From: Brevibacillus sp042683565
GTDB taxonomy: Bacteria; Bacillota; Bacilli; Brevibacillales; Brevibacillaceae
DNA length: 64,000 nt
Reading direction: 5' to 3'
Assembly (NCBI RefSeq): GCF_042683565.1
Contig: NZ_JBHUJW010000041.1
Span: 186,001-250,000, forward strand
Shown piece by piece: positions 41,529 to 49,822 of this stretch. Position 1 is the first letter of the stretch. Each line of letters opens with the position of its first letter. The notes below the pieces were generated by a model, which worked only from the letters and a program-made list of their open reading frames with translations, was not told the origin of the DNA and did not search any database. The position numbers and the translations under genes are program-made.

Positions 41529-43705
41529 CATTCCCAGAACAACTCCAGCTTGTCGCCGCCCTTCAGTTCCGTTTGAAAGGAGGCGGGCTCGCCATTTACC
41601 AGCATGACAAACCCGGTAATGCTTTCCCGATCGGGCTTCTCCAGCGAAAAATCGACGAAGCGGAAGACATCGCTGAACACGGGGGGAGCCGCAGGGGTCG
41701 ATTTCACCGTGATGACGGCACCGCTTGGGATCGGGTCCTGCGGCTGGGCAGCGGCACCGTCCATGGTGAGCGTCACTTGCGCTACAGGCAGGACGACTTG
41801 CTTGCCATTGAAGTGAACGGTAATGGTCTTTTCCTCTCCCCACTCTTCCGGCGAAATCACATCGCATAGCGCCGGGGGCGGCACATCCTCGATACGGTAT
41901 GCCAGCTCGTCGCCCTGGCGGATGGGGTCAGTGACCGCGGCCGGCTTCCCGTTTACCTCGATCGTGACCGTACGGGACGGGAGAGAGTAGGACTGACCGT
42001 TGATCGTGAACTGATAGGGCGCGGCTTTCGGTTCAGACAGAATATCGAGCCCCGCGATTTGCAGAGCCTCGCCGACGGTACGCGGCAGACGGATGTCCAC
42101 CTCGCTGCGGTCCGGCACTTCCGCGTCGAGCGTCTGCGTCTCTCCGTTGATGCGGATCAAAGGACCAAGTGACAGTGGGAGATCGTTGCAACGGATATCG
42201 AGCGTGTCGATCTGGTCGAGCAGGTCTTTGGCCTGTATCCGGGCATCTGCGCCGTCCTGGCCGGCGACGACGACGATCTGGTCGCCATCTGCCAGTGGCG
42301 CGTCCAGGCCGGCCGGCTCCCCGTTTCGTTCGATGACAGGCGGGCTGCCATGCTTGCCCGGGATCATTTTCATCCGTCCGTTGATCGTCACCGTCATCGC
42401 CAGCCCGGGCCTGCCGTACAGGCGGCGGATGTCCAGTCCCGCTGCGATGAGCGCGTCTCCCAGCGTCATTTTCCGCAGGTCGAAGATGCGGACAGCCACG
42501 TCGTTGACCGTCACGGTCACGTAGCGCAGCGGGTGGCGGCGAGCAGCTACGGCGATGCCGACCGGCGTGACGAACTCCGGCCCTCCCAGCAGCGGATGGT
42601 CGCCGACGTACTGGCGGATCGCATCGCCGCCCCGGACGGCTACCCGTGCAGGCGGGATGTTCAGCGCCTGCGCCACTTTGGCTGTCAAGCCCGGAGTGAG
42701 GCTGCCGCCGCCGATGAGCATGACGGCCTGTGGAGGTTTTCCGTTCAACTCGAGAATTTTATGGGCGATCTTTTCCGCAAGCATATGGATGTCCGCGTCA
42801 ATCGCGGCGATGACTTCTGCGGACGGCAGCGTGTGCTCCATGCCCAGGATGTCGGTAAAGGTGACGTTCTCCTGCGTGGAGAGGACGCGCTTCACTTCCT
42901 CGGCCATCGGGAAGTCCAGCAAATACGCGTTCATGAGCGCGTCGGTAATCTCATCCCCGGCGACCGGGACCATGCCGTAGGCGGTGATGGCGCCTTCCTC
43001 GGTCAGGGCGACGTCGGAAGTCCCCGCCCCGATGTCTACGAGCGCGATGTTGAGACGGCGCATCGTCACGGGGATGAGCACGTTGATCGCCGCGATCGGC
43101 TCCAGCGTCAGCGCCTGCATGTCCAGCTCGCACCGCTTCAGGGCAGCAATCAGCGAATCGACGACGACGCGCGGCAGGAACGTTGCGATCACATCGGCAC
43201 TCGCCGTATCCCCGCGCTGGTCGATCAGGCTCCCGATCAGCTCGCCGTCCAGGTAGTAGTTGACGACGCTGTAGCCGACACAGTAGTAGCGCGTTACATC
43301 CTGGTCCTTCAGCTCCTTGGCCAGCTCGGCTTGCGCCTCCTGGACGGCTGCGAATTCGAGCGTCAGGACGTCTTCCCGACTGATGAAGGCGTGCGGGGCG
43401 AGCGGCATGTCTATTCGCACGCGGCGAGTGCGCAGGGAACGTCCCGCTGCGGCCACCGCTACCTGATGCAGGGGGCCGTACTTTTGCTCCAGTTCCTCCT
43501 TGATCTGCCCGATCACCTTCGCCACAGCTACGATGTCGTGAATCTGGCCGTCCAGCATGGAGCGCTCGTCATGCTCGCGGATGGCGCAGTCGAGGACGCG
43601 GTACTGCTCCCCGGCCGTCTCCACGATCAGACCAACCACGCTGCGTGTTCCGATATCCAGTGAAAAGATCAGCTCTGGCTTGGCTGTTTCTGTATGCACA
43701 GACAA
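41528..43705 (-). CDS. FtsA-like actin-fold protein with C-terminal repeats
   Basis: About 725 residues from TTG 43705 (AGGAG 11 nt upstream); the open frame continues to 43744, so the start is uncertain. The first 390 residues carry the actin/FtsA ATPase motifs: FSLDIGTRSVVGLI (phosphate 1), NIALVDIGAGTSDVAL (phosphate 2) and VMLIGGGSLTPGL (adenosine). The remaining 340 residues contain at least four NG-centred beta modules ending in DPIxxGDxL-like turns (DPIRQGDELAYR, LADGDQIVVVA, KGGDKLELFW). These look like beta-grasp/ThiS-type repeats. Bacillales proteins of this kind are annotated as cell-division or pilus-ATPase-like without known function. Monocistronic, transcribed away from aroA. 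Confidence 0.82.
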   Translation of the reverse strand: MSVHTETAKPELIFSLDIGTRSVVGLIVETAGEQYRVLDCAIREHDERSMLDGQIHDIVAVAKVIGQIKEELEQKYGPLHQVAVAAAGRSLRTRRVRIDMPLAPHAFISREDVLTLEFAAVQEAQAELAKELKDQDVTRYYCVGYSVVNYYLDGELIGSLIDQRGDTASADVIATFLPRVVVDSLIAALKRCELDMQALTLEPIAAINVLIPVTMRRLNIALVDIGAGTSDVALTEEGAITAYGMVPVAGDEITDALMNAYLLDFPMAEEVKRVLSTQENVTFTDILGMEHTLPSAEVIAAIDADIHMLAEKIAHKILELNGKPPQAVMLIGGGSLTPGLTAKVAQALNIPPARVAVRGGDAIRQYVGDHPLLGGPEFVTPVGIAVAARRHPLRYVTVTVNDVAVRIFDLRKMTLGDALIAAGLDIRRLYGRPGLAMTVTINGRMKMIPGKHGSPPVIERNGEPAGLDAPLADGDQIVVVAGQDGADARIQAKDLLDQIDTLDIRCNDLPLSLGPLIRINGETQTLDAEVPDRSEVDIRLPRTVGEALQIAGLDILSEPKAAPYQFTINGQSYSLPSRTVTIEVNGKPAAVTDPIRQGDELAYRIEDVPPPALCDVISPEEWGEEKTITVHFNGKQVVLPVAQVTLTMDGAAAQPQDPIPSGAVITVKSTPAAPPVFSDVFRFVDFSLEKPDRESITGFVMLVNGEPASFQTELKGGDKLELFWE

Positions 43706-43865
43706 CGGTAAAGTCACTCCTCGTTCCGGTTGAATATCATGCAAAAATATGAAACTCTACCTGACTGATTCGACTTGAATGAAGGAGAATCCTGTCGAAA
43801 CAAGGAATCTTCCGCGCATTGCCCAACATTTACAATTTACTTTCGCGCTTTTTGGCACTAAACTG

Positions 43866-43894
43866 CTGACAAGGGGAAATGAATCGATTATAAT
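43866..43894 (+). promoter_or_regulatory. Sigma-A promoter of aroA
   Basis: -35 CTGACA, 17-bp spacer, -10 TATAAT. The leader to the start codon is about 138 nt and holds one small CCAAG/CTTGG hairpin. I see no T-box or known riboswitch core in it, and nothing else in 43745-43865. Confidence 0.85.
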
Positions 43895-44038
43895 AACCCT
43901 AATTTATCAAGAAACACCCGAACCTACTGACAAGAAACCTGGCTGCACCAAGCTTTCTTGGGGAAGCCTGCGTTGTACTTACGGCAGATGGGATGGGAAA
44001 TTGTCTCATTTGTGAAAAAAAGAGGAGAGTGGAGAGTT

Positions 44039-45136
44039 ATGGCACAAAATCTGATTGACAGCATGCGCAAACAAATTGATGAGATCAACCTGCAAATTCT
44101 CGATCTGATCAATAAACGCGCGACGCTGGTCCAGGAGCTGGGCAAGGAAAAAGAAAAACAGGGCAGCAACCGTTTCGATCCGGAGCGCGAGCGGCAAATG
44201 CTCAACCTGCTGGTGGAACACAACAAAGGCCCTTTCAACGACAATACCGTTCGCCATCTGTTCAAGCAAATCTTCCAGGTGTCGCTCGACCTGCAAAACG
44301 ACGACAAGAAGAAGGTGCTGCTCGTCAGCCGCAAAAAACAGGCAGAGGACACTGTCATTACGGTCAAGGGCGTCGAGTTCGGCGGCGGCAATCCGATTCT
44401 GATTGCAGGACCATGTTCGGTAGAGAGCTACGAGCAAGTGCGGGCTGTAGCGGAGAACCACGTGAAACGCGGCCTGCGCACACTGCGCGGCGGCGCTTAC
44501 AAACCGCGCACTTCTCCATACGACTTCCAGGGCCTTGGCGTAGAAGGGCTGAAAATTCTCAAGCGCATTGGCGACGAGTTCAACCTCGTGACCATCAGCG
44601 AGATCGTCACTCCTGCCGACCTGGAAATGGCGAGCGAGTACATCGACGTCATCCAGATCGGTGCGCGCAACATGCAAAACTTTGAACTGCTGAAAGCAGC
44701 CGGCCGTTTGAACAAGCCGATCCTGCTGAAACGCGGCTTGTCTGCTACCATCGAAGAATTCATTTACGCAGCTGAATACATTTTGTCCGAAGGCAACACC
44801 CAGGTCATGCTGTGCGAGCGCGGTATCCGCACCTACGAAAAAGCGACCCGCAACACGCTGGACATCTCGGCAGTACCGCTTCTCAAGCAAGAGACTCACC
44901 TGCCTGTCTTCGTCGACGTGACCCACTCCACCGGACGCCGCGACCTGCTCTTGCCAACCGCAAAAGCCGGTATCGCTGTCGGCTCCGACGGCATCATGGT
45001 CGAAGTTCACCCTGATCCGGACGTGGCGCTCTCGGATGCGAAGCAGCAGTTGAACATCCCGGATTTCAACAAATTTTTGGACGCGCTGCTCGCATCCGGC
45101 CTGTACAAAGGCGAAGCGGTCGCGGTGCGCGGATAA
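44039..45136 (+). CDS. aroA: Bifunctional chorismate mutase / DAHP synthase
   Basis: In this 365-residue protein, residues 1-90 form an AroQ-type chorismate mutase (MRKQIDEINLQILDLINKRA), which in this class also serves as the feedback-sensing regulatory domain. The rest is the DAHP synthase barrel with AGPCSVES, KPRTSPYDFQGLG and the metal site around DVTHSTGRRDLL. It condenses PEP and erythrose-4-phosphate, the first shikimate step. The start follows AGAGGAGAG. ccpA lies downstream as in Bacillus, with a csoR gene between. Confidence 0.95.
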   Translation: MAQNLIDSMRKQIDEINLQILDLINKRATLVQELGKEKEKQGSNRFDPERERQMLNLLVEHNKGPFNDNTVRHLFKQIFQVSLDLQNDDKKKVLLVSRKKQAEDTVITVKGVEFGGGNPILIAGPCSVESYEQVRAVAENHVKRGLRTLRGGAYKPRTSPYDFQGLGVEGLKILKRIGDEFNLVTISEIVTPADLEMASEYIDVIQIGARNMQNFELLKAAGRLNKPILLKRGLSATIEEFIYAAEYILSEGNTQVMLCERGIRTYEKATRNTLDISAVPLLKQETHLPVFVDVTHSTGRRDLLLPTAKAGIAVGSDGIMVEVHPDPDVALSDAKQQLNIPDFNKFLDALLASGLYKGEAVAVRG

Positions 45137-45155
45137 ATTCCATACTGGTCATATG

Positions 45156-45190
45156 GAGGGTCTTTCCTGCCGAGCGGGAGAGGCCCTCTT
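45156..45190 (+). terminator. Imperfect terminator after aroA
   Basis: GAGGGTCT...AGAGGCCCTC stem followed by TTCTC. Moderate quality, so read-through into csoR-ccpA is possible. Confidence 0.6.
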
Positions 45191-45262
45191 CTCATTTGAC
45201 GAAAGAGAGGCGACAAAGTAAGCTAGAAATACGTGCTGCAACGGAGAAGGGGGATGTGCGGG

Positions 45263-45574
45263 ATGAATGAACACGACGCAGCATGCTGCTCGTCAGAACG
45301 CGCCACGGTGCGCCCGGATAATACCAAGTCGAACCTTGTGTCCCGACTCAATCGGGTAGAAGGGCAGATTCGCGGAATACGCGGAATGGTAGAGAAAGAT
45401 GTGTACTGTGACGACATATTGAACCAGATCGCCGCGGTGCAGTCCGCCTTGAACGCTGTGGGCAAGATTCTTCTGGAAGGACACATGCGCAGTTGTGTGA
45501 TGGAACGCATTCAGCAAGGGGATCATGAAGTGATCGACGAGCTGCTGAAAACGATGAATAAATTAATGAAGTAA
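45263..45574 (+). CDS. csoR: CsoR-family copper-sensing repressor
   Basis: This 103-residue all-helical DUF156 regulator keeps the copper-binding triad Cys (VYCDDIL), His and Cys (GHMRSC). RLNRVEGQIRGI provides the basic DNA-binding helix. ATG 45263 is chosen because AAGGGGG is 10 nt upstream. The extra N-terminal CC pair is unusual. No copA, copZ or other metal gene is adjacent, so its target is elsewhere or it controls itself. Confidence 0.88.
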   Translation: MNEHDAACCSSERATVRPDNTKSNLVSRLNRVEGQIRGIRGMVEKDVYCDDILNQIAAVQSALNAVGKILLEGHMRSCVMERIQQGDHEVIDELLKTMNKLMK

Positions 45575-45690
45575 CGCGGCTTGGGCAAGTGAAAAACGAT
45601 TGCAACCGCGCAAAGCCTGTCGTATCATAGGTGCATACATTTATGAAAATGAGTATGAAAACCATTAAATGGGGAAAGTGAGGGTGTGTG

Positions 45691-46704
45691 ATGCCGGTAA
45701 CGATCTACGACGTGGCAAGAGAAGCGGGGGTCTCGATGGCGACGGTCTCGCGGGTAGTGAACGGAAATCCGAACGTGAAGCCGTTGACGAGAAAAAAGGT
45801 ATTGGCTGCAATTGAGCGTCTGGGCTATCGGCCGAACGCGGTTGCGCGCGGACTCGCCAGCAAAAAAACAACAACGGTCGGTGTCATTATCCCGGACGTC
45901 TCCAGTTTGTTTTTTTCCGAGTTGGCCCGCGGAATTGAAGACATCGCGACCATGTACAAGTACAACATCATTCTCTGCAACTCCGACCAACGTATGGAAA
46001 AGGAGTTGCAGTTGATTAATACGCTGCTTGAAAAACAGGTGGACGGACTGCTGTTCATGGGTGCCGAAATCAAGGAAGACCATTTGCAGGCCTTGACCAG
46101 CACCTCCGTACCAACCGTACTGGCGGCAACGCGGGATGCGGATAACGTCCTGCCGTCTGTCAGCATCGACCATTTTCAGGCCGGTTACGATGCGACCCGT
46201 GCTTTGCTCGATCGCGGGCACAAGCGGATCGCCATGATTACCGGGCCGCTGAACGACCCTTTGAGCGGGCTGATGCGCTTTGAAGGGTACAAAAAAGCGC
46301 TGGTCGATGCCGGAATCGGGCTGTTGGAAGAGCTGGTCGCAAGCGGCAACTTCTTCTACGAGTCCGGTCTGAGCTTGACCAAACAATTTTTGCAGCTGCC
46401 GGAGCCGCCGACCGCTATCTTCGCGGCCAATGACGAAATGGCGATCGGGGCGATCCACGCGATTCAGGACTCCGGGCTGAACGTGCCGGGCGATATCGAA
46501 GTCATCGGGCACGACAACATCCGCCTGGTGGAAATGGTGCGGCCGCGCCTGACTTCCGTGGTTCAGCCGATGTACGACATCGGAGCTGTCGCGATGCGCC
46601 TGCTGACCAAGTACATGAACAACGAGCACGTGGAGGAGCATGTCGTCATGTTGCCGCACCGTATCGAATACAGAGAGAGCACCAGACCCGGGCAGGGACA
46701 GTAG
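45691..46704 (+). CDS. ccpA: Catabolite control protein A
   Basis: This 337-residue LacI-family regulator has the HTH and hinge ATVSRVVNGNPNVKPLTRKKVLAAIERLGYRPNAVARGLASKK (shown in 20-residue windows: ATVSRVVNGNPNVK and YRPNAVARGLASKK). The periplasmic-binding-protein-like core includes TTTVGVIIPDVSSLFFSELA and FAANDEMAIGAIHAI. Placement after aroA as in Bacillus supports CcpA over other LacI proteins. With HPr-Ser-P it represses or activates genes at cre sites. ATG 45691 is taken over the adjacent GTG 45688. Confidence 0.92.
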   Translation: MPVTIYDVAREAGVSMATVSRVVNGNPNVKPLTRKKVLAAIERLGYRPNAVARGLASKKTTTVGVIIPDVSSLFFSELARGIEDIATMYKYNIILCNSDQRMEKELQLINTLLEKQVDGLLFMGAEIKEDHLQALTSTSVPTVLAATRDADNVLPSVSIDHFQAGYDATRALLDRGHKRIAMITGPLNDPLSGLMRFEGYKKALVDAGIGLLEELVASGNFFYESGLSLTKQFLQLPEPPTAIFAANDEMAIGAIHAIQDSGLNVPGDIEVIGHDNIRLVEMVRPRLTSVVQPMYDIGAVAMRLLTKYMNNEHVEEHVVMLPHRIEYRESTRPGQGQ

Positions 46705-46734
46705 CGAAATCGAGCAGCCAGAGGAGGACAAGCA

Positions 46735-47670
46735 ATGCGCATCGGGATCATCGGAGCGATGGATGAAGAAATCGCGCTCTACGTGGAAGCGATGGGACAG
46801 ACCAGACAGACGGTAAAGGCAGGAATCACCTACTACGAGGGCGAGCTGGAAGGACAGTCCGTCGTTCTGTGCAAATCCGGGGTAGGCAAAGTCAATGCCG
46901 CCGTCACCACGCAAATTTTGATCGACACGTTCCAGGTGGAGCGGGTTATTTTTACCGGGGTAGCAGGGGCGGTACACCCGGATCTGAACATCGGCGACAT
47001 CGTCGTCTCAACAGATTGCCTGCAGCACGACATCGACGTAACGGCGCTCGGCTTTGCTCCCGGGCAGATTCCGTTTACGGAAACATGGGTGTGGAAAGCG
47101 GATGAGAAGCTGCGGCAGCTGGCAATCGACGCCGGCAGAGAGCTGGAGGCAGGCGTGCAGGTCGTCAGCGGACGCATTTTGTCGGGGGACCAGTTCGTCG
47201 CCAGCCGGGAAAAGGTCAAATGGCTGCATGAACAGTTCGCCGCTCATTGCACGGAGATGGAGGGCGCGTCGGTCGGACAGGTGTGCGCCATGAACGAAGT
47301 GCCGTTCGTCGTCGTCCGCTCTATGTCGGACAAAGCCGATGGTTCGGCTCATGTCAATTTCGTGGAATTTACCAAACTCGCATCGGAGCGTTCCTACGCC
47401 ATCGTCCGCAAAATGCTGGCTGCTATGAAGGAAACAGCACCGGTCATCGTTTATTCCACGCAAAACTGCATCGACTGCAATCTGGTCAAGCAGTGGCTGA
47501 CGGCGAAAGGTCTCGCCTTTGAAGTGCGCGACGTCATGACCAGCCGGGCCTATCAGGAAGAAGTGGAGCGCTTCGGATTCATGGGCGTCCCGGTGACCGT
47601 CGTCGGAGACAAGGCGGTCAAAGGCTACCAGCCGCAGGAGCTGGAGCAGCTGGTCGGCAGCTTGTCCTGA
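46735..47670 (+). CDS. mtnN: MTA/SAH nucleosidase fused to a glutaredoxin-like domain
   Basis: In this 311-residue protein, residues 1-230 are a complete methylthioadenosine/S-adenosylhomocysteine nucleosidase: IGIIGAMDEEIALY, FTGVAGAVHP, ALGFAPGQ, and the end with the catalytic Asp (VRSMSDKADG). Residues about 237-311 are a glutaredoxin/NrdH-like domain: PVIVYSTQNCIDCNLVKQWL with Cys245 and Cys248, and cis-Pro GFMGVPVTVVGDKAVKGY. The frame is continuous with no internal start having a ribosome site. MtnN cleaves MTA and SAH, feeding methionine and autoinducer-2 or bacillithiol-linked thiol metabolism. The redox domain's partner is unknown. Confidence 0.93.
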   Translation: MRIGIIGAMDEEIALYVEAMGQTRQTVKAGITYYEGELEGQSVVLCKSGVGKVNAAVTTQILIDTFQVERVIFTGVAGAVHPDLNIGDIVVSTDCLQHDIDVTALGFAPGQIPFTETWVWKADEKLRQLAIDAGRELEAGVQVVSGRILSGDQFVASREKVKWLHEQFAAHCTEMEGASVGQVCAMNEVPFVVVRSMSDKADGSAHVNFVEFTKLASERSYAIVRKMLAAMKETAPVIVYSTQNCIDCNLVKQWLTAKGLAFEVRDVMTSRAYQEEVERFGFMGVPVTVVGDKAVKGYQPQELEQLVGSLS

Positions 47671-47700
47671 TCCGGAACCGGCTTCCAGCCACATGAAGAA

Positions 47701-47749
47701 GCGTGCAGGCAGCGTATCGATTCGGATACGCGCTCTGCACGCTTTTTTT
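47701..47749 (+). terminator. Intrinsic terminator after mtnN-grx
   Basis: GCGTGCAG/CTGCACGC outer stem, inner AGCGTATC/GATACGCG, followed by T7. Confidence 0.92.
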
Positions 47750-47775
47750 GCACAGGCAGGAACGGATACCCGGCA

Positions 47776-48657
47776 CTAGGTTTTCTCATGCGTCCTATAG
47801 GGCAAATAATCGAAAAACCGCTTCACCACAAGTGGGGCGGATTCCTTGTCTTTCATGGCAAAGACGATCTTGCGATAGGCCGGGACGTCGAGTTCTTTGA
47901 CTACGATTTGGTAAGGAATACGCTGCAAAATGAGCTCCGGTAAAATGCTGATCCCTAACCCGCTTTCCACCATCGACATGATGGCGTAATCATCCCACGT
48001 TGTAAACTGTACGTTTGGTGTAATACGGTACCGCTCAAATATTTCCGATATTTCGGCCTTCGCGCCTTTTTCCAGGAGCATAAACGGATCTTCGCCCAAT
48101 GCATGAACAGGAAAACGATCGCAGCCGGCCAGCGGATGATTTTCCGGCAGGATCACAAGCAGCTTGTCCTGCTCCAAAAAGAAGGTATCCAGTTCTGGCA
48201 AAGTGGGGAGCCTCAAAAAACCGCAGTCCACACGCCCTTCCATAATCCAGCCTTCAATTTCCGTATAATCACCAAGCAACAGCTCATAGTCGATATTCGG
48301 GTACTCTTTTTGAAAGGCCTTGATCATATTCGGCAGCCAATGGGTAGCGACGCTCGAAAAAGTCCCAATGCGAATGAGTCCTGACTGGAGTCCGTGTAAT
48401 TCGTCAATTTGCGTTTGCAACCGCTGATATTCATTTACCACACTTTTTGCGTACGGAAGGATTTTCAGGCCCTCTGAAGTCAGGCGCACGCCGGATCGAC
48501 CGCGTTCAAGAAGAACCATCTTCCACTCAGCTTCCAGGTCGCCAATCATTCGGCTGATCCCTGATTGCGAGTAGTTTAATCGCTCGGCTGCTTTCGTAAA
48601 GCTCCCGTACTCCACTGTTTTGATGAAAGCCAAATATTTTTGGATATTTTTATCCAC
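47776..48657 (-). CDS. LysR-family transcriptional regulator
   Basis: This protein has 293 residues from GTG 48657, chosen so that the protein begins just before the HTH (YLAFIKTVEYGSFTKAAERL and SGISRMIGDLE). AAGGGG lies 13 nt upstream, which is a loose fit, and ATG 48693 is the alternative. The effector domain follows from about residue 90 (GLIRIGTFSSVATHWLPNMI). It is divergent from a DMT permease gene, the usual LysR-target arrangement. Confidence 0.9.
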   Translation of the reverse strand: MDKNIQKYLAFIKTVEYGSFTKAAERLNYSQSGISRMIGDLEAEWKMVLLERGRSGVRLTSEGLKILPYAKSVVNEYQRLQTQIDELHGLQSGLIRIGTFSSVATHWLPNMIKAFQKEYPNIDYELLLGDYTEIEGWIMEGRVDCGFLRLPTLPELDTFFLEQDKLLVILPENHPLAGCDRFPVHALGEDPFMLLEKGAKAEISEIFERYRITPNVQFTTWDDYAIMSMVESGLGISILPELILQRIPYQIVVKELDVPAYRKIVFAMKDKESAPLVVKRFFDYLPYRTHEKT

Positions 48658-48781
48658 GCGAATACCCAAGCCCCTTCTATCTGGTTTTCTCATGATAACC
48701 GTGAGAAACATTCGCTTTTGTGATGATAAAAGGAATGATACACTACATGGCAACAGAACTCAAATGAAAGGAAAAGGAACG

Positions 48782-48859
48782 ATGATTTTCGTAAGTGAAA
48801 TTTACGCCAATTACAGTTCGCTTGTGACGCAAAATTCAGAAAGCAGTGATGAGAGATGA
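48782..48859 (+). CDS. Short upstream ORF (25 residues) coupled to the DMT permease
   Basis: ATG 48782 has AAAAGGAA just upstream. The frame encodes MIFVSEIYANYSSLVTQNSE plus SSDER and its TGA overlaps the permease ATG (ATGA). It has no family resemblance. It may act only to couple translation of the permease, or be spurious. Confidence 0.45.
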   Translation: MIFVSEIYANYSSLVTQNSESSDER

Positions 48860-49734
48860 AGGAAAAAATCTATTTCATTTTGTCCATGATTATTTTCGGC
48901 GCAGTGGGCGTGTTTGCAAAATGGATCGAGATTTCTTCCGGTAAAATTGCGCTATTCCTGAGCTTGATCGGCGTATTTTTTCTGCTTCTCGTCTTCGTGT
49001 GGACCCGGCAGAGAGTATCGTGGGGAAGCGTAAAGAAAAATGCTGCCGCTTTGCTCGCTGCGAGCATCGCCATGTGCGGTAACTGGATTTTTCTGTTTCA
49101 GGCCTACAAGGAAACAACGATTGCCAGTGCGGCATTGAGCTATTATTTTGCTCCTGTGCTGGTTATTATGCTTTCGCCTGTCGTGTTGAAAGAAAAGCTG
49201 TCGATCAAAAAGGCGATATGTATCGGCGTCGCGCTGGTGGGACTGTACTTCATTGTCCAAAACGCTTCGGAGGAAACAACCGGTCACCATCTGCTTGGGA
49301 TCGGCTATGGACTGGTCGCAGCGGGCTTTTATGCCGGATTGACGTTGGTAGGCAAGTTTATTCGGGACCTGGACGGGCTTGCCAATACGCTTCTGCAGCT
49401 AGGGCTGTCCGTTGTGATGCTATCCGCATTTGTGCTGGTTACGGAAGGCTTCCAACTCGGTTCAGTCACCGGAAACACGGTCATTATGCTCCTTGTGCTT
49501 GGTATCGTGCACGGCGGGATCGGTTTTTATCTTTACTTTGCCGGAATGAAAGGGCTAAACGCCCAAAGCATCGCTGTTTTGAGCTACATCGACCCCCTGA
49601 CTTCTTTATTGATCTCGGTTCTGGTTATCGGAGAGAAGATGACCTTGCTGCAGCTTGTCGGGGCTGTCTTGTTACTGGGTTCAATATGGGTCGGAGAATC
49701 CGGCAGAGAGCAGGGGAAATTCGAGACAGGATAG
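48856..49734 (+). CDS. EamA/DMT-superfamily permease, LysR-associated
   Basis: This 292-residue protein has ten membrane segments. The first EamA repeat includes ALSYYFAPVLVIMLSPVVLKEKLS and the second ends SYIDPLTSLLISVLVIGEKM, the typical helix-8/9 region of metabolite exporters. It is divergent from the LysR gene, so likely induced by that regulator's ligand, which may also be its substrate. The start overlaps the short upstream ORF. Confidence 0.9.
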   Translation: MKEKIYFILSMIIFGAVGVFAKWIEISSGKIALFLSLIGVFFLLLVFVWTRQRVSWGSVKKNAAALLAASIAMCGNWIFLFQAYKETTIASAALSYYFAPVLVIMLSPVVLKEKLSIKKAICIGVALVGLYFIVQNASEETTGHHLLGIGYGLVAAGFYAGLTLVGKFIRDLDGLANTLLQLGLSVVMLSAFVLVTEGFQLGSVTGNTVIMLLVLGIVHGGIGFYLYFAGMKGLNAQSIAVLSYIDPLTSLLISVLVIGEKMTLLQLVGAVLLLGSIWVGESGREQGKFETG

Positions 49735-49766
49735 GCTCCTGAACCTATCGAGAACATTATCGCCGA

Positions 49767-49822
49767 CAAAAGAACAGCAGCCGTCGCGGACATGATTTTC
49801 TGGTCCATGACGGCTGCTGTTC
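49767..49822 (-). terminator. Terminator downstream of acuC
   Basis: Perfect 14-bp stem GAACAGCAGCCGTC and complement. On the minus strand it is followed by TTTTGT. Confidence 0.85.

Noticed and set aside
43895..44038. Possible T-box or aromatic amino-acid attenuator in the aroA leader
   Set aside because: No GGTGG T-box sequence, leader peptide or T-tract terminator is visible.
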